Shown one piece after another: positions 33,415-45,735 of a stretch of DNA of 64,000 nucleotides (positions are counted from its first letter, which is position 1; each line of letters starts with the position of its first letter). The notes below the pieces were generated by a model. It saw nothing but the letters and a program-made list of their open reading frames with translations, did not search any database and was not told the DNA's origin. The position numbers and the translations under genes are program-made. Source of the stretch: Nicotiana tabacum (Eukaryota > Streptophyta > Magnoliopsida > Solanales > Solanaceae); contig NC_134095.1 of assembly GCF_000715075.1 (NCBI RefSeq), positions 53,124,806-53,188,805 of the forward strand. The letters are read 5' to 3'.

Positions 33415-35795
33415 CGACCCAGCCAGTCGTCTCATGAGTTACCGCTCCATTTCCCCCATTTCTGCTTCTTTATGCTTCGTTATCCGCGTTTTATGTGGTC
33501 GAGTTGATTGGTTTGTGTTCGGAGTGGATTTGGTAACAAATGAGACACTTAGTCTCTTTAAAGAAGGTTTAAGTTGGGAAAGTCAATCGGATGTTGGTTT
33601 ATGTGTTAGATGGCTCGGATGTGAGTTCCGACAGTTCAGTTAACTTTAGGAAGTGATTTATGACTTAGGAGTGTGATCGGAATTGGTTTTGGAGGCCCAG
33701 TGTAGAATTAGGCTTGAATTGGCGGAGCTAGTATTTTGGCGATTTCCGGCTGATAGGTAAGATTTTGATTCGGGGGTCGGAATGGAATTCCGAGAGTTGC
33801 TGCAGCTTCGTTATGCGATTTGGGATATGTGTGCAAAATTTCAAGTCATTCCGACGTGGTTTGGTTGGGTTTTGATCGAAAGCGTATTTTGGAAGTTTTT
33901 AGGAAACTTAGGCTTGAATTCGATGTGAATTGATGGTTTCAGTGTTGTTTGAGGCATTTTGATGATTGAAACAAGTTTGAATGAGGTTTTAGGATGTGTT
34001 GGTACTTTTGGTTGAGGTCCCAGGGGCCTCGGGTGAGTTTCGGGTGGTCAATCGGACCACTTTCTATGTTGAGAAATTGCAATAGCAGTTGCAGATGATT
34101 TTGGCCTTCGCGATCGCGTGGGGCTAGTTGCGATCACGTAGAAGGATTTTTAGTTGGCCTGAGTTTAGCCTTCGCGTCTGAGGTCTCGCGTTCGCGGAGG
34201 GCTTTGATCTTGTGCTTCGCGTTCGCATGCAGTGTTTCGCGTCCGCGTATAAGTATTTGGGGGTCCGCTAGTTTTGTTCTTCGCGTTCACACCAGTTGGA
34301 TTACGTTCGCATAGGTCTAGGAAATCAAGCATCCCATTCGCAGTTAAGGCATCGCGTTCGCATAGTGAAGTTTTGGAGTCTTGGAATTTTTCTCTTCGCG
34401 ATCGCGATGAAGGAATATCAGAACTGGGCATATAGTTTATAAAATATTTCATCCGCAATTTTGAACTATTTTTCCACCATAGCCGAGTATTTTGAGAGCT
34501 CTTTTAGGGAAATTGAAGAGGGATTCAAGGAGAATTGATTGGAGGTAAGATTTATGAACCTAAAACATGATTTTATTGTGAAATTTACCTAGAAATTCAT
34601 GGAACCTAAGCTAAAAATGGAAGAACTAGGGCTTGGAATTTTGAACTTTTAAATTGGGATTTGAAGGAGCATTTGAGGTCGGATTTGAGAACTTTTAATA
34701 TGTATGAACTCGTGGAAGGATAAGGAACCCGTTGATGTGAAAATTTCTGAGTTTCAAAAAGTGGGCCCGGGGCTCGAGTTTTGCTAATTTCGGGATTTTT
34801 GATATTTTTCGATTGTTTTTGCTTGGGTTTTGTTCCCTTAACATATTGTGACGTATTTGTTCTAACTTTGGATAAATTCGACGCACGTGGAGGCCGATTC
34901 AAGGGGCAAGGGCGTCGCAAGCTAGAGTTGTAGTCGGTTCGTGGTGAGTAATGATTGTAAATGATGTCCTGAGGGTTTGAAACTCCGGATTGCACATCGT
35001 AGTGCTAAATTGAGGTGAGACACGCGCTGGATGATGAGCGTGAGGTCTTTTACTACTGGGGATTGTGACTTGGTCCGTCCCGACTGATGATTTTACCGCG
35101 TTTTTGACTGAAACTTATCTGTTATCATCATAATTCGGGCTAATTGCCATATTTGGGCTTCGTACCAACTATTTGAACCCTTCGGGGATTTTGACTGATT
35201 TTCCTCACTTTACTTGTTAAAAATCATATTCTCAGTCATGTTTCTATCTGTTTTAAACGATTTGAGCCGGTTTTATCATATTATTCCTAAATGAAAGGAA
35301 TTTGTGGGCTGAGATCCCTACCTTCTATTATTATGCCCGAGAGGTTGTGAGGTTAATGACTGAGAGGGGTTGAGAACCCAATGGTGAGGATATTATATAT
35401 GTTATGGATCGGGCTGCACGCTGCAACAATACTTATATGGATCGGGCTGCATGCCGCAACAATATAGCGCTTGGGTTGTAGGAGCCCCTCCGGAGTCTGC
35501 ACACCCCTAGTGAGCGCAGTCGACTATCTACACGGATCGGGCTGCACGCCGCAGTGATGTACGGATCGGGCTGCACGCCGCAGCGATTATTCTGATTTAT
35601 GTTATTGTGAGAGATATATGAGTCGAGTGCTGAGAATGAGTACTAAGCGATTAATATTGTGCCCGAGGAGTGAATTTCTACTTGTCATTTACCTGCTAAA
35701 CTACCTGTTTTACTTGATTTAAAGAGATTTTAATTGACTTCTTCATTGATTTACTGCTTTAAGTGATTTTGCTGCTTTGATATAACATTGCTTTA
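33410..35795 (+). repeat. 3' LTR, truncated
   Basis: Aligns with 25446-27830 of the 5' LTR. Homology stops at about 35795, where a Copia protease frame begins on the opposite strand; the last ~480 bases of the LTR are missing. Antisense frames at 34606-34995 and similar are shadows. Confidence 0.85.
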
Positions 35796-36783
35796 TTTGA
35801 TCGTCTCTTTTCTTTTAAGACTTGAAACATGCATAATCGAATTAGCATTCACATTAGGCAAGACATAAACATCATGTTGGAGATAGCCATTCATATATAA
35901 ATTATCACTATAATAAATAGAGCAAATACCATTGCATATATTAATTAGAAAACCATATTTGTCTAGCATAGGAGCTGAAATTATGTTCGAAACTAATTTA
36001 GGAATGTAACAACAATCATCCAACATAAGTACTTTTCCCGTAGGCATTATTCAAGAAATTGATCCTACAGCTACGGCCGCAACTTTTGCACCATTTCCAA
36101 CTTGTAGATTAACTTTTCCTTTCTTTAGTCTCCTACTTATCTTGAACCCTTGCAACATATTGCAGATGTTATAACTACTGCCAGTATCTAATACCCATAG
36201 TGAAGAATTAGTAGTAGCTAAAGAAACCTTGAAAATATTTTTCATTAATGTCTCACCTTGTTTCTTGTCCTTTAGAGTTGCAAGATACTCCTTGTAGTTT
36301 CTCTTCCAATGCCTTTTCTTCTTACAGTGAAAACATTCAGCATCATATACTAACTGCAAGATCAGATCTTCAAAAAGCTCTTTACCAAGCTTGTACCCCA
36401 ACCTCTCATGTTCTTCGGTAAGAACAATCATATGATTGATAAGGGATCCAACTGGAGAGTTTTCAATGTCCAACTGTGTATCAACCATATTCTTAAGATA
36501 TTCAATGATTGCAGTTGGATCCATATTCTGATGTTTCCTCTGGAGTTTAGAACTCATAGAAGCGAGAATGATGTGTTTAATAACAAGGCATTCTTCCAAG
36601 TGTTTCTGATAAACCTTGGTGCCTTGAACATCATTCTCTGGTGGGATTATCTTTGCAGGCTTATCGATCACATCAATGAGCTTTTCATGCATGATAACAA
36701 TTATCAAATTTCTATTCCAATCATCAAAGTTTGGTTACCAACTTGTTGGTCTCAAGTATTCCACGCAGTGGTATAACAGACAT
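35796..36783 (-). pseudogene. Copia gag-protease fragment
   Basis: The likely start ATG is at 36783-36781, but a frameshift about 17 codons in (near 36732) separates it from the long frame 36707-36051. That frame holds a Copia-type gag domain, a zinc knuckle CFHCKKKRHWKRNY (last Cys replaced by Tyr) at about 36345-36305, and a protease with WVLDTGSS near 36200. An in-frame TGA at 36051-36053 separates a further in-frame segment (36047-35796) that continues the protease. The frame ends at the truncation junction. Confidence 0.82.
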
Positions 36784-37864
36784 ATTGAAAAATCTAAAAT
36801 ATAGAAAAGAAAAGGCAATGATATAAGAACATATTTGCATATATCATAAAGACATAGACTTTTATCTAAATGATATTTCCACTAATTATTTTAAATTATT
36901 TACCCTCATTATAGTTTACGAAATCTTTATTTCTGTTAGTGGAGTAAAGAAATCCTTTAACAATATGTATGAGCCCCTTGGAAGTCAAGTCGTTTCTCAC
37001 ATATACTTTAAAGGTAGGTACTCTTACCAATTGTATCCCCATACAATTTTCTTAATTAGCTCTATGTCAAATAGTCCCCTGGTAGTCAGGTCGATCCTAT
37101 TGGCATATTTAAGTTCAACCATCATGATAGCAAAGAACTTATTAAATTTTATACTCTCCGGGTAGTCCAAGCGTCTAGTAAAAAATTAAATAATTCTTTC
37201 AATCCATGCATCTAATGCAATAAATAATTTTAACATATTCTCGAACTATAAGTCTCATGGTAGTTAGGCCGCTCCTTATAAACAAGAAATAAGTAAAATT
37301 ATTTACTTTGATGGATAGCTCTATAATAAAATATTTTATATTTTATTATTTTAGAACTCAAATTTTAGTAAGAGGGAATTGTTACTAAAACAGTTTTTAA
37401 TAACATGAAGATCAAATCTTTTATAGCATGTGAATTTAGTTCAAATTGTCTACATGCTTAGTCCTATATTGATTTACATCACATGTAATAAATAATTCAA
37501 AATTATGTAACGAACAAGCATGTGACATAAAAATGAAATTCAACATTCTTCTAACATGTTTGTTCTATATATCACATATATCACAAAAATAACTCATGCC
37601 AGAATATTTTTATTAATTAACATCTCATGAACTAATAATAATTATCATAACAGTAGAATCTAATAACCTATTATAGATTACCATCGTATCTAATAAACTA
37701 TCTCAATAGTTTAACTTATATGTATACATATTTTATTCACAATAATAATACCAATTCATATGCATTCAAACAATTTAACTATTGCATAATAAATATGTGT
37801 TATGATTTGAACTCTTCAAATATAATTTTAAAATATTTCGTAAATAAATTTTAGACACAATAAA
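36784..37864 (-). other. Copia 5' leader with degenerate repeats
   Basis: A gene-free, AT-rich leader between primer site and gag. On the plus strand a phrase like CCCCTGGTAGTCAGGTCG recurs in decayed form at about 36973, 37076, 37152 and 37253, a spacing of 75-105 bp. No coding frame of note. Confidence 0.55.
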
Positions 37865-37881
37865 CCACGGCTCTGATACCA
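37865..37881 (-). promoter_or_regulatory. Primer binding site, tRNA-iMet
   Basis: Minus-strand TGGTATCAGAGCCGTGG begins one base inside the 5' LTR edge (37883) and matches the initiator tRNA-Met complement used by most plant Copia elements. Confidence 0.88.
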
Positions 37882-38312
37882 CTGAAGGATTGCGTATAGG
37901 TGTTCGTAACACGCAGCGGAAGATAATAACAATCCTAGGCAGATCTTTTCGTGTTTAAAATTTATTTACATGTCAAAGATCGGATCTGAGACGTACCTGG
38001 TGAAGAGAGTCTCGTTTCAAAATTTCTTCAATAGTGCGAAGACTCTATGCATATCCACACCGAGATCGATATCAACTCTTTGATCAATGAAACCCGTGAA
38101 TGAAATTGAACAAAATATTGTGTTGAAATTTTTCTCAAAAATCTCAACTCAATGTTATTAGAACAAGAAACACTTTTCTTGTAATTGTATTTTCTCTCTT
38201 GGCTTGTGTTGTTCTCTCACTTTCACAAAGTGTTTTTCTTCTCAAAAATTAATTATATTCCGGCAAATTTTCTCCATTACCCTTTATATAACATCACCTA
38301 TAAATCCCTTTC

Positions 38313-39089
38313 AGGGCTGTTCACGGTTTGACAGAAAACCGATCCAAACCGAAAACCGAACCAAACCGATATTTTTCTTGAATTGGATTAGTTTTGATTT
38401 TAAATTTTAAAAACCGATAATATTTGGTTTGGTTTTGGTTCTATTATAAGAAACCGAAAAAACTGAACTGAACCGATTAATTATATAAAAATATTAATAA
38501 TTATTGATATATAATATAATATCTTTCGCAAATAATTTTAAATACTTTATGCATTTTAATTATTATTTTGAATTTTAATTTATCCTACTTATATCTTAAA
38601 AGATTGCCTAAGCCCAAAAGAATAGGAATCGGGCCAATTTTCTTTTCCTTAAGAGAATCTAATTCTCTAACCTACAGACATACTTTTTCCTAATAAAAGA
38701 TTTAGAAAAAAAAACCTACGACAAGAGTAAAGAAAGCAAACTCAAATTGCAAGACTATAGTAGCTAAAGCTTGAGAAAGTAAACTTTTAGTTTGTTTTTT
38801 GTTCATTTTTTTCGTATAAACATGTAAATAAACTTTCAGTCCCGAAATAAATATATAAAAAAGCATAAATTTAATAAATTATTTTCAGATTGTTGTCTAG
38901 TGTTGTTTTACTATTATCGACTTATCATTAGCTTACTAGAAACCGAAAAACCGTATCAAACAAACAACAACCAAACCGATGGTTTGTATGTAATTTGGTT
39001 TGATTTTGGTTTTAAAATTTTAAAAACCGATTAAATTGGTTTGGTTTTGGTTTTAATCAAAAACTGACCAAACCGAACCGTGCACATCC
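38313..39089. mobile_element. Probable non-autonomous DNA element (AACCGAACC-rich ends)
   Basis: The left end GGGCTGTTCACGGTTTG and the reverse complement of the right end GGATGTGCACGGTTCG are imperfect inverted repeats. Both ends carry several AAACCGA/ACCAAACCG words as subterminal repeats in inverted orientation, a hAT-like design. The flanks share CCTTTC but no clean 8-bp duplication was fixed. No transposase frame inside. Confidence 0.55.
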
Positions 39090-41723
39090 TTTCCTATTTG
39101 GGTGAGGTAATGATTTACTTAGGGTAAAAGCTTTATTCCAAAAATAAACTTTATGGAATTTATGAAGAAAATCGGAATTACCATTCACATGGTAACGTGA
39201 TTGCCGAGAACTCTATAGACCTTTCATATCCAATTCTAAATTGGATTCTATGCTATAAACTTTTTATATTAATAATTTTGTAATTAAAAATTGCAAATCC
39301 ATAAGTAGGCAAGTTGCGGTGTAGTATAACAATCCAATTCTAAATTGGATTTCACGGCTAACTCTTTAAACAATATTTATAAATATATATTCTATATATA
39401 TAAATAAATATCATTTATGACTAATATATATATATATATATTCCAACCAAGAGAAATAATTTAATTTTCTATTCCAAATAGAAAACTTCAATTTATTCAC
39501 AATATTAATTATATCCTCCGTGCTAGCAAGAATATAATAATATTCATTTAGACTAACTAACTAAATTTATTTGACTAATTAAATTCTTTAATTTAATTAA
39601 CAAATAATAAAGTAATTAATCCTTTAGCAAAGATAAGAACACTCGTTAGTGTGAGACCCCATAGGTTCAATATTAAACCGGTAATAAATTGATCACTTCA
39701 ATATACTAATCAAGGGTTGCGTCTAGCAACACTCCTTAACGACGGGATAGCATAAAGTATACAATTTACTCTCAAGAAACAGTAAAAGAATAATGTAGTA
39801 ATTCCTTCTGTCCTTATAGCTCTAGATCACCTAGGATATGGTTCAACTGTCAAATCATAATAGGCGACCAACTATGTGTTCATGTCAAATATAATCGACC
39901 ATTGAATGACCTAAGAAACTCTTTTCTTCTTTAATTCAATTGCCCTGACCAAGGTCTTAATTTGGTCATTTATAATTCATGACAACATGGATCTTAAACT
40001 CATTATCAAGAGTTGATAGATTCCATCTTGATCAATCACTAATTCTACAAGTATTCAATCGTACCCAATATCCTTTCAACTATCGCCCTAGGGCCATATG
40101 TGTCTAGTATTAAAGCACAACAAATAACTTGTAAATTACTATGACGATCTCATGTCAAAGGAAACTCTTACATCACATTCTTCAAGAGAATATCCTATTG
40201 ACAGTTTATGGTAATTCTAACCATTAGGAATTATCCAATGAGTCGGTTCAATGATCATATCTCTATATGCATAATCTATCTATGTGACTCAGTTAATGAG
40301 ATCAACTAATCTTTATCCCATAAAATGTCACGACCAGGAATATCCCACCCTCGGGAGTCGTGATGGCGCCTACTCGTAGAAGCTAGGCAAGCCACAAATC
40401 ATAAACTCCTAACTCCTTTGTTTCAAATCCTTTTTATCAAGCATGACATCAAGCGTTAAATACTTAATTAACAGCGGAAATATGGAATTAAAGAGGAAGA
40501 CTTAAATTAAATAAGCTGAACAATAATGCGGAAAATCAACATGTGCCTCTACCCAAGAACTGGTGTCACATCACTCACGAACTACTAAGAGTACTAAATA
40601 CAACTGTTTGAAAGAAATGTAATACTGTTTGTCTTGAATACATGAGATAACAGAAGGAAATATTAGATAGAGGAGACACCGGGCCTGCGGATGCCTGAAA
40701 GGCTACCTCGGTGTCTCGGCGGACTGAAGGCTGGCTCCCGCGCTACTGCTGCTGTCCAATACCTGGATCTGTGCAAAAGAGCATAGAGTGTAGTATCAGC
40801 ACAACCAACCCATGTGCTGGTAAGTGCCTAGCCTAACCTCGGCGAAGTAGTGACGAGGCTAGGACTAGACTACCAAATAACTTGTGCAGTTCAAATATAT
40901 ATATGTACAGCGGAAAAAAAATACAAGAAATAACAAGTCAATGTGGGAAGGGGAAACATACTGTGGGGAGGTAACAGTTCCAAATAGAAAACCTCAATAA
41001 AAGAAAGAAGCAGCAAAGCCAGAATGTCAACAATAATAAAAAATCAACAAATGTGCACAGCATCACTCTTCGTGCTTTTACTCTCGTTCTCACCAAATCA
41101 ATCGTATCATAATAATGTGCACGACATCACCCTTCGTGCTTTTACTCTCTTTCCTCACCATATAGTCAATGAATATCAGTACGGAATGGTACATCGTACG
41201 ACACGACATCATCCTTCGTGCTTTACACTCTTTCCTCACAATAGCAAACAATGCATGACATCACCCTTCGTGCTTTAACACTCTTCCTCACCCAAATAAC
41301 AATCACAAACAAAGGGGCAAGAGAGTAGACAAATAATGGTAGAAATCTCGGCAAGGGAATACAATTAAACAACTAAGTCCCGGCAAGGGAACAATATCAA
41401 TAAATCTCAACATCCCGGCAAGGAAGATAATCAACAAAGCAACAAACATCCCGGCAAAGGAATAATTCAATAACTCTTTCTCTTTCTTTCACTTCTTACT
41501 TTATAACTCACTTTACCACTTGAGCCAATGCTCCAAAGGGTTCGATTATCTCATATACTTTCACAATTCGTATTATAACTCGAGCCAATGTTCCTCGAAG
41601 TTCAAAGATCATAATTTCTTTCACATGCTTTTTACAACATATAGAAATCATCATTAAGGTATGAAAGATACAACAGAATTAGAATATCCACAATATAAAT
41701 TCTCTCGAACACACGCACGTATT

Positions 41724-44700
41724 TAACCTAGGCTCTGATACCAATTTGTCACGACCCCAAACCGGCCCGGTCGTGATGGCGCCTCTCGTGAAGACAAGGC
41801 CAGCCGACACAACACTCACCTTAACCCTTTAAGCATTAAGAGTCATTTTTAAGTCTTTAAATTAAACAATATTTCATAATAAAATCCTGGAATAACAGTG
41901 CGGAATAAAATACTAGCCCGACATTGGGGTGTCACTAGTCATGAGCAACTATCAAAGTCTGAGCACAACAAAAGTCTAAAAATGTACTAAATACAGTAAC
42001 AACAATGAGGGGAAGGAAGCGATGCTGCAAACGTCATGCAACCACATTGCTAAACTCTGATAACTCTGCCTCTGAGCAATCAACATCCGCTACCGAATTC
42101 CGAAATACCTGAATCTGCACACGAGGTGCAGGGAGTAATGTGAGTACTCCAACTCAGTGAGTAATAAGAGTAAATAAAGACTGAGCAGTAGGAAACAATG
42201 AATACACATTTTTACATTAGGCTCAATAAGCACAACAGACTTTCAAATCATAATACGAGTCAATCGTCTCATTTTAAATTCAGCTTTTTGGTAAAAATCA
42301 TTTAAAATACCTCCCAGCAATTTCAGTAGGGGTTCAATATCATTTGTAATAAAAAGATGAAAACTATAATCGGCCCCTCGGGCAACATCGCAATCATAAA
42401 CACCTCATAACTTGAAATTTTCACTGGAAATAACCAATGCCAAATCAGCGATAAAATTCTAAACGTCTCATAAAACCTAGTTTAAATAAAAGTTGTTTTA
42501 AAATATTTGTTCAACATTTCGACAAAGGCTCAATATAAAAAATGAGTGAAAACAGTCACTAAATCAACATATTCGATAGAAACTCACTTTAAAGAAGAGT
42601 GAAATCAATAAGTTCATAAACAGGCCTCTCAGGCAAAGCATCACTCATATGCATGTATATATATATATATATATATCTATCGCCCCTCGGGCTAGCCTCT
42701 CTATCCCTCGTGACTCAACTCTTATCAATCAATACTTGTGCTCAGTATTCACGCTCAATAGGTACCATATAATAACCGCTGCGGCGTGCAACCCGATCCG
42801 TATACCTCTCACAATAACTGAAATCAAAGTAACCGCTGCGACGTGCAACCCGATCCATGCATCGTTGTGGCGCACAGCCCGATCCATATAAATAGTCGAC
42901 TGCGCTCACTGGGGGTGTGCAGACTCCGGAGGGGCTCCTACAGCCCAAGCGCTATATTGCTGCGGCGTGCAGCCCGATCCATATAAGTATCGATGCGGCG
43001 TGCAGCCCGATCCATATACATATATATATATATACATTGTTGCGGCGTGCAACCCGATCCATAGATATATAATCCTCACAACTAGGCCCTCATCTTTTCT
43101 CAGTCATTAACCTCACCATCAGACTCTCAGTCTATCTCAGTCATCAATCTCACAATCAGACCCTCGGTCTATCTCAGTAAAACAGGGAACTCAACCCAAA
43201 ACAATTTCCACATGTTAAGAATATAGTGATAAAGCCAGATTTGAGCAGTAAACAGGTAAAACATGACTGAAATATGCTTTCAAACAAATAGAGTGAGGAA
43301 AGATAGTAAAAATGCCCCTAACGGTCTCAACAAGTCGGCACAAGGCCCCAAACATGGCATACAACCCAAAATATAATAATGTCAAACAATTAACTATCAA
43401 ATACACATTAAAATATTCGTTCGGGATGAACTAGGTCACAATTCCCAGCGGTGCTCTACCCCACGCTCGTCATCTGGCATGTAAGTCACCTCAAATTAAC
43501 ACAACGATGTGTAATCCGGGGTTTCAAACCCTCAGAACAGTATTTACAATCATTACTTACCTCGAACCGGCGAAATATCTAGCTCGCGACGCCTTTGCCC
43601 CTCAAATTGGTCTCCAAATGTCTCAAATCTATCCACAATAATTTGATTCAGTCAATACAATTATATGAATTAATTCCATATAAAATTCTACATCTTTCCA
43701 ACAAAATCCGAAATTACACCCAAAAATCATCAGCGGGGCCCATGCCTCAGAACTCGACAAAAGTTACGAAATATGAATACCCATCCAACCACGAGTCCGA
43801 CCATACAAATTTCACCAAATTCCGATATCAATTCGACCTCCAAATCCTCAAATCAAAATTTCAAATCCCTAGGCCCAAACCTTTGGATTTCACCCCAAAA
43901 ACAAGTAATCTAGTCAGGATATTCGATGATAATCCCATATTATTGGCTAACAATGACCACAAGTGACTTATCTCTAGTTTTCACATGAATTCTTACTAAA
44001 CAATCACCCAAAATGAAATTGAAGACTAGGGTATAGAACCTTACCTCTTTGATGAAGAACTTGAGGGATTTCTTGTTGGATTTCAAGGATTGGACAAGAT
44101 TTTTGATGAACAAAGCACTTGAGCTTCATCCTCTCTCTAGAATTTCTCTTCCCTCTTTCTAAAAGTACCAGAATATCCCAAAAAAACAAACCCCAAACGA
44201 GTTAAATGAAATGGAGTTCGGGTCTTAAAAACCCATTTTTGTACATTCGCGGCACGAGGGACGCCGCGAGGCACGGGGCGGTTGTGCAAAATGTGTTTGG
44301 AAATGAAATTTCAGATCATTCTGGAATTCCCTACAAGCGCGGTGCGCTGGGCCCGCATGGGGCGGCGCGGTAGTACAGTTTTCGGCAGCATTTGGTAATT
44401 TGGTCATAACTTCTTGTAGGAGTGTCCAAATGACGAACGATTTGAAGCGTTAGAAACTAGATTCGAAAATCTTTCATTTGATAGGTTGTTCATTATATAA
44501 ATCCTTGTATTTATTCAGATATTCTTGTCCAAAGTTTGGTCTTGTGCGTGCTCATTCGAAACTTTCGTCTATAATGAAAATTTTCAACTTGGCTTGGACT
44601 TAGGCCTCTCTTTAGACCCCAAATCACATATAATATGCCTCGTACACTTATTATCATATCCAATTAATATCTATCATATTAATCGTCCTCGTTCGCAGAC

Positions 44701-44774
44701 AAAATAATATAATTAGCGCACGTCAACTTTCTTAATAGCGCTTAAGTACTTCAAAAAATTTCCGGGGTGTTACA
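41724..44774 (-). mobile_element. Tekay LTR plus primer site, inserted in another LTR
   Basis: The LTR proper is 41747-44774 (3028 bp; minus strand TGTAACACC...GTCGTGACA). It belongs to the family of 25446-28308, as shown by GCGGCGTGCAGCCCGATCC repeats (42775-43065). It keeps 20 bases of primer-site sequence at 41724-41743 (minus strand TGGTATCAGAGCCTAGGTTA, identical to 28312-28331), but no further internal region. It interrupts an older LTR of the 48303 family, whose sequence resumes at 44775. Confidence 0.72.
42775..43065 (-). repeat. GCGGCGTGCAGCCCGATCC repeats and TA tracts
   Basis: Six or so copies of a GC-rich 19-20-bp word alternate with AT-rich spacers; one TA microsatellite lies at 43018-43034 and another nearby at 42657-42677. 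This is the inverted counterpart of the array at 27415-27625. Confidence 0.75.
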
Positions 44775-45404
44775 CCTATACGTCGTACTCGACAATTATC
44801 ACGTAGCAAATAAGACTCAACTCCTAATTCCTCAAGCTAAGGTTAGACCAAACACTTACCTCAAACTTCCACGGCCAAATCAATCCTCAATTACCGCCTT
44901 TCCTCTCGAATTTGGCTCCAAAATGCTTGTATCTATACAATAATGACTTCAATCCATCAATAAATGCTAAACAATGCGAACCCAATGCCTAATTATAACT
45001 TTCCAAGCATTCTTCCCAAAATTCCAAAAATCGACCCCGGGCCCGCTTGGTCAAAATACGAGGTTCGGACCAAAATCAAATCACCCATTCACCCCCGAGC
45101 CCGAATATCTAATTTGTTTTCAAATTCGACCCAAACGAGGTCTAAATCAAGAAAAATCAAAAAGCCCTAACTCTACCCAATTCCTTAATTTCTATCCTTA
45201 ATACATGTTTTAGGCCTAGAATTTCAATAGATGTTGATGAAAAATGAAGGAAATGAGTTAAAGATTACTAACCCATGAGTTAATGGTAAAAAGATGCTTC
45301 AAAATTCGTCCTAGAACTTTGGAGAAGAAAGAGTTTGAGAAGTTTTATGAAAATCCCGTAATGGTTCTGTTTTGGGGTTTTAAAATAACTGGGCAAAATT
45401 GCCC

Positions 45405-45735
45405 TTCGCGTTCGTGATAGATCTCTCGCATTTGCGATGGGTCAGGCTTTTTGGCCTTCACGTTCGCGGATAGGGGATCACGTAAGCGAAGCTGTAGCTC
45501 CTCGAGCCCTCGCGTTCGCGTCCTTAGGGTCGCGTTCGCGTAAGGTACTCTACCCATTCCCCTGCCCAGGCAATTGGCCTTCGCGTTCGCATAGCCAGGA
45601 ACGCGTTCGCGAAGGTCTAGCCCCCCACTACCTCGCGTTCGCGACTTGGTCTACGCGTTCGCATAGAAGGAAATTTTTTTAAGCAAATTTACTCATTGCG
45701 TTCGTGAGGGTTCTCCCGCGAACGCGAAGAAGTCC
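45405..45735 (-). repeat. CpG-palindrome array in nested LTR
   Basis: A dense set of TTCGCGTTCGCG-like words (cores CGCGTTCGCG, TTCGCGAA) in about 330 bp. It corresponds in position to the arrays at 50310-50535 and 58545-58830, where the words are mostly CGCATTTGCGAACC. Relatives therefore keep the spacing and palindromy while the core sequence changes. Confidence 0.75.

Larger units (their letters stand above)
25446..35795 (+). mobile_element. Tekay/Del-like chromovirus, nearly full length (plus strand)
   Basis: Structure in order: 5' LTR 25446-28308, iMet primer site, gag, pol ending in a chromodomain-like tail, purine tract, and a 3' LTR truncated at about 35795 where Copia sequence begins. 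LTR copies are alignable throughout but differ by many point changes and indels (for example an extra ~45-bp block at about 34890-34940), so the insertion is not recent. Chromodomains direct integration of this clade to heterochromatin (known for chromoviruses). Many stop codons. Confidence 0.9.

Noticed and set aside
25446..35795. Possible endogenous pararetrovirus
   Set aside because: Integrase, chromodomain-like tail, LTRs and purine tract identify a Ty3 chromovirus; no movement protein or viral coat gene seen.
41724..41743. CCTAG/CCTAT as a target duplication around the nested LTR
   Set aside because: One mismatch, and CCTAG is itself part of the primer-site sequence shared with 28312-28331, so chance is likely.
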